IMG/VR virus record: IMGVR_UViG_3300030380_005249 | Location: 1 to 22,481 of that record | Length of the DNA: 22,481 bases | From: a virus | Direction: 5' to 3' (one strand) | Shown: positions 14,570 to 21,791 of the stretch, one piece after another | How positions within the stretch are numbered: position 1 is the stretch's first letter | How the letters are laid out: each line of letters starts with the position of its first letter | Translations under genes and position numbers: made by a program | Notes under the pieces: generated by a model | The model's input: only the letters and a program-made list of their open reading frames with translations | What the model was told of the DNA's origin: nothing | Database searches by the model: none

Positions 14570-16489
14570 ATGCCTTTAACAAATGTTCAAATAAGACCAG
14601 GATTAAATAAATCAGACACTCCTTCAGGTGCTGAGGGCCAATGGATAGATGGTAACTTTGTAAGATTTAGATATGGTCAACCTGAAAAAATAGGTGGTTT
14701 TCAAGCTATCGGTCAAAAAACAATATCTGGTCCTGCCAGAGCTCAACATTGTTGGAATGATTTAGAAGGAAGAAAATATTCAGCATTAGGAACATCAAAA
14801 GCATTATATATTTATTATGAAGATGCTTTTTATGACATTACACCTTTAGCTACTGCATTAACAGGAGCTACGTTTACATCAACGGCAAGTTCCAGCACAA
14901 TAACTGTTAATAAAAATTCACATGCTTTAGATGTAGGTGAGTACATTACTTTTACATCTGTGACAGTACCAGGATCATCTTCTTTTGTAGACACGGATTT
15001 TACAAGTTTTACTTTTGAAATATTAACGACTACTACAAATTCTTTTACAATAACTATGCAAACCACTGAAACAGGAACACCAATGACGGCCGCTGGATCA
15101 GCTAGTATAAACCCATATGAAGAAATAGGGCCTACCATCCAAACGTATGGATATGGTTGGGGTACAAGCACATGGGGAACTGTCGGTTGGGGTAATCAAA
15201 CAACATCAACCCAAGTAATTCTAGACCCTGGATCATGGTCATTAGATAATTTTGGACAAGTATTAATCGCAACTATAAAAGACGGTAAAACATTTACCTG
15301 GAACGCTGGTGCAGCCAATCCTTTACAAACACGAGCAACATTAATGACAGGAGCTCCAACTGCTTCTAGACTTACAATTGTTTCAGACAGAGATAGGCAC
15401 GTCGTTCATTTTGGAACTGAAACTACAATAGGAAATACTACTACACAAGATCCAATGTTCATAAGATTTTCCAATCAAGAAGATTTTAATACTTATCTAC
15501 CTACTTCAACAAATACTGCTGGAACATTTAGACTAGATACAGGTAATAAAATAGTAGCTGCAGTTTCTGGTAAAGACTATAATTTAATATTAACAGATAC
15601 AGCCGCTTATGTTATGCAATTTGTTGGGCCACCTTTTACATTTTCTATTAGACAAGTAGGTTCTAACTGCGGATGTATTGGACAGCATGCTGTTGTTTAT
15701 GCAGATGGTCAAGTATTTTGGATGGGGACAGGTGGAGGTTTTTTTAAATACGACGGTACAGTAAAACTACTACCTTCTTTAGTAGAAGATTTTGTTTTTA
15801 CTACAAATGGAGATAATATTGGTGTAAATTATTCATCAAATGAAATTATATATGCATCACACAATTCTTTATTTAATGAAATAATATGGTTTTACCCAGC
15901 AGGTAAACCTTTAACAAATCCAGCTGTTCAAAATAACAGATCTGTAGTTTATAATTATGTAGAAAATACTTGGTCGATTATGACATTAGCCAGAAGTACT
16001 TATCATGATGCATCAACATATGACTTACCTTACGCAACGGAATACGATTCAACTGGAACTCCTTCTTTTGCAGGTTTGAGTGGAGCTACAAATACTTTTG
16101 GCGCAAGTAAATATTTTGCACAAGAAACAGGAACTAATATTGTAGATCTAAACGGTACAGAAACTCCAATTGCAGCGTTTATACAATCAGGTGATTTCGA
16201 TTTACCACAGGAAGGGGACGGTCAATTCTTAATGAGAATAAGTAGATTTTTACCTGATTTTAAAAATTTGCAAGGTAATGCAGTGATTACAATAAACCTT
16301 AAAGATTTTCCAATTGATGCAAACGCTTCTTCTTCATTAGGGCCTTTTACTATAAATTCAACCACACAAAAAATTGATACTAGAGCTAGAGGAAGATTAG
16401 CTAATTTAAAAATAGAAAACACTGCTAATAATGAAACATGGAGATTTGGAACTTTTAGAGCAGATGTAAATGTGGATGGAAGAAGATAA
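14570..16489 (+). CDS. Large tail hub / nozzle protein (T7 gp12 / P22 gp10-like)
   Basis: A 639-residue protein. The start (VQIRPGLNKSDTPSGAEGQW, then NFVRFRYGQPEKIGGF) is the hallmark of a large virion protein of marine and rose podoviruses and relatives, which I place with the beta-propeller hub or stopper proteins of short tails. Later landmarks are YSALGTSKALYIYYED, WGTSTWGTVGWG, LDNFGQVLIATIKDGKTFTW, IVSDRDRHVVHFG, YNLILTDTAAYVMQF, GQVFWMGTGGGFFKYDG and SVVYNYVENTWSIM; they look like successive propeller blades. A Cys pair (SNCGCIGQHA) sits near residue 366. The tail of the protein (EGDGQFLMRISRFLPDF) is also family-typical. It would close the tail tube and hold the DNA. No clear ribosome site precedes the ATG. 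Confidence 0.7.
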   Translation: MPLTNVQIRPGLNKSDTPSGAEGQWIDGNFVRFRYGQPEKIGGFQAIGQKTISGPARAQHCWNDLEGRKYSALGTSKALYIYYEDAFYDITPLATALTGATFTSTASSSTITVNKNSHALDVGEYITFTSVTVPGSSSFVDTDFTSFTFEILTTTTNSFTITMQTTETGTPMTAAGSASINPYEEIGPTIQTYGYGWGTSTWGTVGWGNQTTSTQVILDPGSWSLDNFGQVLIATIKDGKTFTWNAGAANPLQTRATLMTGAPTASRLTIVSDRDRHVVHFGTETTIGNTTTQDPMFIRFSNQEDFNTYLPTSTNTAGTFRLDTGNKIVAAVSGKDYNLILTDTAAYVMQFVGPPFTFSIRQVGSNCGCIGQHAVVYADGQVFWMGTGGGFFKYDGTVKLLPSLVEDFVFTTNGDNIGVNYSSNEIIYASHNSLFNEIIWFYPAGKPLTNPAVQNNRSVVYNYVENTWSIMTLARSTYHDASTYDLPYATEYDSTGTPSFAGLSGATNTFGASKYFAQETGTNIVDLNGTETPIAAFIQSGDFDLPQEGDGQFLMRISRFLPDFKNLQGNAVITINLKDFPIDANASSSLGPFTINSTTQKIDTRARGRLANLKIENTANNETWRFGTFRADVNVDGRR

Positions 16490-16653
16490 TGGCTAAGATA
16501 AACGTATATGTTCCTGAACCACCTAAAGAATATACTGAAGAAGGATTTAGACAAATAAACCAAGCTATAGCAACAGTTGAAAACCAGTTAAATACATCTT
16601 ATCAAACAGACTTGAAAAATGAACAAGATGCGTTTAATTACTTTATGTCATGA
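16489..16653 (+). CDS. 54-residue conserved microprotein next to the hub gene
   Basis: A short gene overlapping the upstream stop by one base (TAATG) and the downstream start by four (ATGA). It starts MAKINVYVPEPPKEYTEEGF, continues with RQINQAIATVENQLNTSY, and ends QDAFNYFMS. A Pro-rich strand is followed by one amphipathic helix (about residues 18-52) that could form a coiled coil. I recall similar 50-60-residue proteins at this position in marine phages. Overlaps on both sides and the intact frame support it as real. It may be a small tail component or a helical peptide that trimerises like a tail needle; this is inference. Confidence 0.65.
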   Translation: MAKINVYVPEPPKEYTEEGFRQINQAIATVENQLNTSYQTDLKNEQDAFNYFMS

Positions 16654-17000
16654 CAATACAATATAAAAATAAAGGATATAAACAATCAGATACAAATGTG
16701 AACACTGTATTAGTTTGTCCTACAGATGCAACTTTAATTGTAAAAAGTATTTATTGTGCAAATAATGATGCCTCTTCAGCTATTTTAGTAAATGCAATTT
16801 TAGTGGATTCATCTGATTCTAACACTGAGTATGAATTTTTTAGAGATGACGTGGCTGCAAAGACCCAAATAAATGCCTCTCCTCAAGGTTTTAATTTAGA
16901 AGCTGGAGATTCAATAAAAATTCAAGCAGCGACTGGAAGTAATAAAATACAAGGTGTAATTAATTATGCACAAATAGATAGATCACAGGAAAATGGCTAG
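16650..17000 (+). CDS. Small beta-rich virion protein (marine-phage family)
   Basis: A 116-residue protein: YKNKGYKQSDTNVNTVLVCP, TLIVKSIYCANNDASSAILV, LVDSSDSNTEYEFFRDDVAA, QGFNLEAGDSIKIQAATG, and an ending YAQIDRSQENG. I recognise this series, especially DSSDSxTEYxFF, LEAGDSIKI and IDRSQENG, from small structural genes beside the hub gene of pelagiphages and cyanophages. It is predicted to be a single beta-sandwich. The role in the particle is not known; decoration or tail attachment are possible. The start overlaps the upstream gene (ATGA), and its last codons overlap the next small gene by 8 nt. Confidence 0.55.
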   Translation: MTIQYKNKGYKQSDTNVNTVLVCPTDATLIVKSIYCANNDASSAILVNAILVDSSDSNTEYEFFRDDVAAKTQINASPQGFNLEAGDSIKIQAATGSNKIQGVINYAQIDRSQENG

Positions 17001-17127
17001 ACAAAAATTTGTAAGTTTTACTCCTAGACCTAAACCTAGAAAGAGACCTCGTACCCATAAGAAGAGACTTAACAAAAATGAAAAAAGAGACTATAAACCT
17101 TATAACAGACAAGGAAGGAAACAATGA
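16993..17127 (+). CDS. 44-residue strongly basic microprotein
   Basis: A short gene whose start lies inside the preceding gene and whose stop overlaps the next start (ATGA). The product begins MARQKFVSFTPRPKPRKRPR and ends DYKPYNRQGRKQ. About 45% of residues are Lys, Arg or His, with alternating Pro, and it has no hydrophobic core. I recall near-identical small basic proteins at this place in pelagiphages. Its charge suggests nucleic-acid or scaffold-like binding, perhaps in the virion. An AGGAAAATG arrangement gives a ribosome site close to the start. The flanking overlaps and the AGGAAGGAA ribosome site it carries for the next gene support that it is translated. Confidence 0.65.
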   Translation: MARQKFVSFTPRPKPRKRPRTHKKRLNKNEKRDYKPYNRQGRKQ

Positions 17128-17324
17128 GTGATGATTTAATTAAAATACCTGCTCAAGCAAAAGAAATTGTAAAAAATAAAAGAACAGGTAAGATTTATGA
17201 TACCAAAGCTGATTTTGATACTGATGTTGCTGATCCCAATACTGATACTGTTGAAGATGATTTTCAACAAGACTTAGAAATAACTGTTGCATCTTTAAAA
17301 GTATTTGGTAAAACCAAGGAATGA
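17124..17324 (+). CDS. 66-residue acidic protein, unknown function
   Basis: Overlaps the basic microprotein (ATGA) and the glycosyltransferase start (ATGA) by four bases each. The sequence reads LIKIPAQAKEIVKNKRTGKIYD, then a strongly acidic stretch (FDTDVADPNTDTVEDDFQQD), and ends with a short strand (LEITVASLKVFGKTKE). The N-terminal pattern (a short hydrophobic strand, EIVKNKRTGKIY) recurs in small uncharacterised marine-phage proteins, always in this neighbourhood as far as I recall. The opposite charge to the preceding 44-residue protein raises the possibility that they pair. The ribosome site AAGGAAGGAA is strong. No enzyme motif is visible. Confidence 0.6.
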   Translation: MSDDLIKIPAQAKEIVKNKRTGKIYDTKADFDTDVADPNTDTVEDDFQQDLEITVASLKVFGKTKE

Positions 17325-18250
17325 ACCCGCAAGGTGGAACTGAATTACAACATAGTTTTTTAGAACAATACGCTGATAAAAAATTATTAGATCAGGTACA
17401 AATTACAACTTCTGTCCCTGAAAAAATTACTTTGCATCCTACAAAACCAAATATCCTTTGGCAAAAAAATTCTTACGACCAACCTAATATTGCACCCTGG
17501 TTCAGTCAAAAAACTAATCATAATAAATATGACTGGTATGTTTTTAATAGTAATTGGACTTATGAAAAATTTAGAATGGTATTTGATTTACCAACTGAAA
17601 AATGTCATGTGATAAAAAATGGTTGCACAAGTTTCCCTAAAAGAAAAATTTATAAAAAAGGAGATCCAATAAGAATTATACATCAAAATACACCATGGAG
17701 AGGTTTAAGTGTACTATTAGGCGCAATGCAATTAGTAAAAAATCCATTAATAAAATTAGACGTGTATAGTTCGACAGAAGTATATGGTGAAGAATTTAAA
17801 AAACAAAATGATCATACTTATGTTCCTTTATATAAACAAGCTTCCGAATTATCTAACGTTAATTATATAGGTTATAGACCAAATAGTTTTATATTAGACA
17901 ATTTAAACAAGTATAATATGTATGTGTACCCAAGTATTTTTGAAGAAACATCGTGTATTTCTGCTATTGAGTCTTTGTCTGCTGGACTGTATTCTATTGT
18001 GACCAACTTTGGTGCTTTATATGAAACTTGCGCAGAGTTTCCAATGTACGTAACTTATACTAAAGATTTTAAAATATTGTCTCAAACATTTGCTACAGCT
18101 ATTGAAATGGCTGCTGAAACATTACATGAAGGAACTATTCAAGATAGCTTAGATATGCAACAGGCATTTTATAAAAAATATTACAATTGGGATAAAAGAG
18201 CTATGGAATGGAACAATTTTTTATATAACGTAATTAATGCAAAAAAGTAA
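17321..18250 (+). CDS. Glycosyltransferase, GT4-like (GT-B fold)
   Basis: A 309-residue protein. It begins MNPQGGTELQHSFLEQY, with the GGTE nucleotide-sugar or acceptor loop at the very N-terminus; the usual leading strand is missing, so it is a trimmed form. Other landmarks are NSNWTYEKFR, CHVIKNGCTSFP, DPIRIIHQNTPWRGLSVLL, SNVNYIGYRPN and YVYPSIFEETSCISAIESLS. The Glu pair Glu209 and Glu217 gives the E-x7-E motif of retaining GT4 enzymes, followed by GLYSIVTNFGALYET. It should transfer a sugar from a nucleotide-sugar donor to an unknown acceptor. It lies inside the structural operon, overlapping its upstream gene by four bases, and is followed by two GT-A enzymes. Confidence 0.75.
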   Translation: MNPQGGTELQHSFLEQYADKKLLDQVQITTSVPEKITLHPTKPNILWQKNSYDQPNIAPWFSQKTNHNKYDWYVFNSNWTYEKFRMVFDLPTEKCHVIKNGCTSFPKRKIYKKGDPIRIIHQNTPWRGLSVLLGAMQLVKNPLIKLDVYSSTEVYGEEFKKQNDHTYVPLYKQASELSNVNYIGYRPNSFILDNLNKYNMYVYPSIFEETSCISAIESLSAGLYSIVTNFGALYETCAEFPMYVTYTKDFKILSQTFATAIEMAAETLHEGTIQDSLDMQQAFYKKYYNWDKRAMEWNNFLYNVINAKK

Positions 18251-18286
18251 AAATTGGTCTAATAACGATACCTATCAAACAATAAA

Positions 18287-18290
18287 GGAG
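18287..18290 (+). promoter_or_regulatory. Ribosome-binding site that fixes the GTG start at 18297
   Basis: The sequence AAAGGAG at 18284-18290 lies 6 nt before GTG 18297, while the in-frame ATG 60 bases upstream at 18237 has no purine-rich site. An ATG at 18295 is in another frame and closes after about 22 codons. The GTG is therefore the likely start of the second glycosyltransferase. Confidence 0.65.
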
Positions 18291-18296
18291 ATAAAT

Positions 18297-19136
18297 GTGT
18301 CCTCACAAGATCCAGCAAAACCTATTTGGTTCGATAAAGAAAAAACTACTTCTGAATTATTAATGGAAGGTTATAAAGAAGAACAACAAATTAAATTATG
18401 TATTGGTACACCAGTTCACTCAGAGGTATCTATTCATTACACGCAATGTTTACTTGAGATACAAAAAGAATTTTTAAAAAATGGAGACAGTGTGTCATTT
18501 ATAATGCATAAATCATCACTTATAACACAAGGCAGAAATTTAACAGTTGCATCATTTTTAGAAACAAAAGCAGATTATTTGTTGTTTTTAGATTCTGATA
18601 TAGCAATTGGTCCGCATGTAATTAGAAAAATGGTTGATGCAGATAAAGATGTAATATGCGTACCTTATCCACTAAAAAGTATACAATTTGGAAAATTAAA
18701 AGAAAGATTTGAAAGAGGACTAATTAAGACAGAAGCGGATATGGAAACTGGTGTATGTACTTATCCAGTAAGATTAGAAGATGCTAGTAAAATTGTAGTT
18801 AATAATGGAATAACAGAAATAACTCATGCTCCTGCTGGTTGTTTGTTAATAAAACGTTCTGTATTTGAAAAATTAATTAAAACATTTCCTGATAGAAAAA
18901 TAAAACAAACATCTATTATAAATGGTAAAAGTGAAGAAAAAGATAATTACTATAATTTTTTTGATACTGTTCATGATAAGAAGACGCAAACTTACATGGG
19001 AGAAGACTTTGGTTTTTGTAGACTTTGGAAAGAAGTAAATGGTAAAATATTTGCTGTTGTAGATGAATATATAATGCATGTAGGAGAGCACCAATATATT
19101 GGTAGATACATGGATGAGTTTATAAAACATGACTAA
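18297..19136 (+). CDS. GT-A type glycosyltransferase, tandem copy 1, GTG start
   Basis: Starting at GTG 18297 the protein has 279 residues; the frame is open from an ATG at 18237, which would add 20 residues. Landmarks are KLCIGTPVHSEVSIHYTQCL, MHKSSLITQGRNLTVASFL, YLLFLDSDIAIGPHVIRKM with the DxD metal/donor motif (Asp99 and Asp101), VCVPYPLKS, HAPAGCLLIKR, YNFFDT, GEDFGFCRLW and MHVGEHQYIGRY. This is the GT-A layout, with the ED pair and the later His as likely active-site residues. The next gene has the same landmarks in the same order. Donor and acceptor are unknown. It overlaps the following gene by 8 nt. Confidence 0.7.
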   Translation: MSSQDPAKPIWFDKEKTTSELLMEGYKEEQQIKLCIGTPVHSEVSIHYTQCLLEIQKEFLKNGDSVSFIMHKSSLITQGRNLTVASFLETKADYLLFLDSDIAIGPHVIRKMVDADKDVICVPYPLKSIQFGKLKERFERGLIKTEADMETGVCTYPVRLEDASKIVVNNGITEITHAPAGCLLIKRSVFEKLIKTFPDRKIKQTSIINGKSEEKDNYYNFFDTVHDKKTQTYMGEDFGFCRLWKEVNGKIFAVVDEYIMHVGEHQYIGRYMDEFIKHD

Positions 19137-19866
19137 GTTATATGTAACTTCTCCAACTACTGGTCTTGTAGATATACACTACATGAAATCTATCTTTTCT
19201 TTACAAGCAGAGTGCCATAAGAGAAAAACTGGTATTACTTTACATTTACACAAAAGTTCTATTGTAACATTTGGTAGAAATGGTTGCACTGCAGGGTTTC
19301 TAAGTTCAGACTGTACCCACATGTTATTCGTAGATACTGATATACAATTTAATGAACAAGATATTTTTAAAATGGTTGAAGCTGATGAAGAAGTTACATT
19401 AATACCATATCCTATGAAATGGATGGATTGGAAGAAATCAAAAGAACTATTTGATAAACATAAGATACCTGTAAATAAAGGAGGGTATCACTTTCCTATT
19501 AAAGTTATGGATGAAGATAACTTTGAAAGCATTAATGGTTGGATGGAGATAAAACGAGGGCCTGCTGGTTGTATGTTAATTAAGAGAGAGGCTTTTGAAC
19601 GTATGATTAAATACTATCCAGAGCTTAAAGTAAGACAGAATCATTTAGTCAATGAGACCACTAAAAACATGGAGCATTCATATAACTTTTGGGACACTGA
19701 ATTCATTAAAGAAACAGGTCAAATAGTTGGCGAAGACTTTGCTTTCTGTGACCGTTATAGGAAGGCAGGAGGACGTATATTTGCCCTCATAGACTCTGAA
19801 ATAACGCATCATGGTAACTATCCTTTTAGAGCTAAGTTCATTGACGAATGCGCTAAAATTGAGTAA
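19129..19866 (+). CDS. GT-A type glycosyltransferase, tandem copy 2
   Basis: A 245-residue paralogue of the preceding enzyme. Matching blocks are LHKSSIVTFGRNGCTAGFL, HMLFVDTDIQFNEQDIFKMV with DxD at Asp69 and Asp71, LIPYPMKWMDWKK, KRGPAGCMLIKREAFERMI, YNFWDT, GEDFAFCDRYRKAGG and THHGNYPFRAKF. Compared with copy 1 it lacks the N-terminal extension. Its codon use appears somewhat less AT-biased near the 3' end (GAC, CGT and GCC codons). Two different but related GT-A enzymes suggest a short chain with two distinct sugar additions, perhaps begun or ended by the GT4-like enzyme. A 39-nt gap follows, one of the few gaps of that size in the window. Confidence 0.7.
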   Translation: MTKLYVTSPTTGLVDIHYMKSIFSLQAECHKRKTGITLHLHKSSIVTFGRNGCTAGFLSSDCTHMLFVDTDIQFNEQDIFKMVEADEEVTLIPYPMKWMDWKKSKELFDKHKIPVNKGGYHFPIKVMDEDNFESINGWMEIKRGPAGCMLIKREAFERMIKYYPELKVRQNHLVNETTKNMEHSYNFWDTEFIKETGQIVGEDFAFCDRYRKAGGRIFALIDSEITHHGNYPFRAKFIDECAKIE

Positions 19867-19888
19867 ATTTACATAAATACGTATTTAC
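19863..19888. promoter_or_regulatory. Overlapping palindromes before the internal virion protein genes
   Basis: The gap between the last glycosyltransferase and the next gene contains the perfect 14-base palindrome TAAATACGTATTTA (19874-19887), overlapped by GTAAATTTAC (19863-19872), and GTAAAT/ATTTAC form outer arms. There is too little GC for a strong terminator and no T-run. It could be an operator, a promoter part or a processing site, or may be chance in AT-rich DNA. A clear AGGAG ribosome site follows at 19892-19896. Confidence 0.3.
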
Positions 19889-19905
19889 AACAGGAGCTTA
19901 AAAAT

Positions 19906-21357
19906 ATGCATCCATTAATGATGGCCGCTTTGATATCAGGAGGTGTCAATGCATTACAAGGTAAAAGAGGATCTGACCTTTTAAAATCTACAATTAAAGA
20001 TACAGCTATAGCCGCAGTCTTAGGTGGTGCTAAAATGCCTGGAGGAGATAAAGGTATATCTACATTAGCTGCGGAAGGTGGCAAACAAGCAGCCATGAGC
20101 ACAACAGGTACGATTGCTGCTAACTCTCCTTTTGCTGCAGGTCAAATAGGTGCACAACAAGCTAGTAAACAAATGATGTTAGCAAATGCAAACAAAGCTA
20201 AAGAAGGTTTGACCATGGGTCAGAAATTAGAAAAAGCATTTACTGCGATTGAAAAACCATTTAGAGATCCTGTAACTAACAAAATATCAAACTTTAGAGT
20301 TGGATTAGGATCAGCTGGTTTAGGGGGTGCTGCTTATGCTGCAGGATTATTTGACCCTAAAGATCCACCTGATCCAAAGTATCCTGGATATAATAAATAC
20401 TACGCAGCTAATCCAAAAATGTTTCAACCAGGTTCAGGTCAATACGGCCCTGATACAGATCTGTATCCTGAAGGGTCACCTTATTCTGGTTTGCAAGAAG
20501 GTGGTATTGCAGATGTAGAAATGATGTCACCTGACGATGAGATGTTACAATTCGATATGCAACAACAAGCCATGGACGACGGACCAGGGATTGTTGCAGC
20601 TTTGGAAGCGAGATTTAAAGAGTCTTTTTTAGATCCAGATAAAAAAGCAATGAAAGCTTCTATGAGAAGACCAACAAAATCTGGTGTAACACCAGTTTCA
20701 GAAATGTCAACCGCAACTCCAATGATGGCAGAGATTAAAACCATGGTGCCTGAAAGAATTAAAAAAGATTTTATAATGAAGTATAAACAAGATCCTGATA
20801 AAACAGCAATTGAATATGCAACAATGATGAGAGATAAAGATAGAATAACTATTGCAGATGTTCAAAGGGCTAAAGAAATGTTAGATCAAATGACAAACGA
20901 AACTGAAATGGACGTAGGTGAAATAGAAGGTATCATGGGTTTAACACCAAGCACTGGAGAAAAAGTAAGAATACCACAAGCTCCACCTCCTCCTGCACTT
21001 CAAAACATTTTAGATACGTTTAGATCTAGAGCAACTAATGAACCAAGAATGCAAGAGTTTAACAAAGGTGATTTAGTTGATGTGTTACCATCTAAATTAA
21101 AAAGAGATGAGAATGATACATCAAATTACAAAAGAACTTCTGGTAAAATGGTTACTGATGAAACAGGCAAAGGATCAGGAACCAAGGATACTATGTTAGC
21201 TCAGTTAGCAGATGGAGAATTTGTTACTAAAGCTAAATCGGTACTAGGTGCTGGTAAAGCTATGGGTGGTAAAAATAAAGAAGAACAAAGAGAATTAGGA
21301 GCTAAATTTTTCTATACACAAATGAGTGAACTAGAGAAGTTAGCAGAAAGTGCATAA
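19906..21357 (+). CDS. Putative internal (ejected) virion protein
   Basis: A 483-residue protein. The N-terminal third is Ala/Gly-rich with possible membrane-active helices (MHPLMMAALISGGVNALQG, RVGLGSAGLGGAAYAAGLFD near residues 130-150). The middle has Pro/Tyr-rich loops (DPPDPKYPGYNKYYAANPK) and GLQEGGIADVEMM. The second half is helical and charged. The C-terminal part, LAQLADGEFVTKAKSVLGAG with FFYTQMSELEKLAESA, is one I recognise from large virion proteins of marine podoviruses, next to internal-core genes. By position it would correspond to the T7 gp14-gp16 group, which is ejected to form a channel for DNA. There is no lysozyme or transglycosylase motif in it. The AGGAG ribosome site lies 9 nt before the ATG. 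Confidence 0.5.
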   Translation: MHPLMMAALISGGVNALQGKRGSDLLKSTIKDTAIAAVLGGAKMPGGDKGISTLAAEGGKQAAMSTTGTIAANSPFAAGQIGAQQASKQMMLANANKAKEGLTMGQKLEKAFTAIEKPFRDPVTNKISNFRVGLGSAGLGGAAYAAGLFDPKDPPDPKYPGYNKYYAANPKMFQPGSGQYGPDTDLYPEGSPYSGLQEGGIADVEMMSPDDEMLQFDMQQQAMDDGPGIVAALEARFKESFLDPDKKAMKASMRRPTKSGVTPVSEMSTATPMMAEIKTMVPERIKKDFIMKYKQDPDKTAIEYATMMRDKDRITIADVQRAKEMLDQMTNETEMDVGEIEGIMGLTPSTGEKVRIPQAPPPPALQNILDTFRSRATNEPRMQEFNKGDLVDVLPSKLKRDENDTSNYKRTSGKMVTDETGKGSGTKDTMLAQLADGEFVTKAKSVLGAGKAMGGKNKEEQRELGAKFFYTQMSELEKLAESA

Positions 21358-21791
21358 TGTATTTAATACAATTTAAACCAGAAGAAATAGATAAGGTATG
21401 GCCATTGGTTAAGGATAAAGTTCAATCTGCTTTGGAAAGAAACCATGAAGGTAAAACTTTAATGGACAATCAACATGTAAAAGAAATGTGTAAACAAGGT
21501 GTAAAACAATTGTGGGTTACGGTTGATAAAGAAGATAATTTTAAAGGTGTATGTATTTCAGAAATAGCAAGATATCCTAATTACAATGTGGGTGTAGTTA
21601 ATATTGCAACTGGTAATGATTTACCGCAATGGATAGATAAAATTAATGTATTTGAAAAGTGGGCTTTTGATAATTGTGGATGTAAAAAAATTGAAGTGTA
21701 TGGAAGACCAGGTTGGAAAAAAATGTTAGAACCTTTAGGTTTTCAATTTAATCACGTACAAATGGATAAATTTATAGGAGGGCACGTATAA
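21357..21791 (+). CDS. GNAT-like (acetyltransferase-fold) protein among internal virion genes
   Basis: A 144-residue protein. Landmarks are YLIQFKPEEIDKVWPLVKD (first strand and helix), HVKEMCKQGVKQLWVTVDKE, DNFKGVCISEIARYPNYNVG, VVNIATGNDLPQWIDKI, FEKWAFDNCGCKKIEVYGRP and GWKKMLEPLGFQFNHV. The last blocks (helix, strand, then GRPGWxxxLxxLGF) are typical of the GNAT fold. The acetyl-CoA-binding R/Q-x-x-G-x-G/A loop is not evident, so activity is doubtful. Small GNAT-fold proteins at this place are found in several podoviruses of this kind. It may serve as a virion component rather than an enzyme. Both ends overlap the neighbours by one base (TAATG). Confidence 0.6.
   Translation: MYLIQFKPEEIDKVWPLVKDKVQSALERNHEGKTLMDNQHVKEMCKQGVKQLWVTVDKEDNFKGVCISEIARYPNYNVGVVNIATGNDLPQWIDKINVFEKWAFDNCGCKKIEVYGRPGWKKMLEPLGFQFNHVQMDKFIGGHV

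Noticed and set aside
18237-18296. Upstream ATG of the first GT-A glycosyltransferase
   Set aside because: There is no ribosome site before it, whereas the in-frame GTG at 18297 has AAAGGAG at ideal spacing. It cannot be ruled out fully, since coupled translation from the GT4-like gene is possible.
18873-19130. Reverse-strand open frame of 85 codons rich in Phe, Tyr and Ile that looks like a membrane protein
   Set aside because: It is the complement of Lys/Asn/Glu-rich codons of the glycosyltransferase gene, a common artefact in AT-rich DNA.
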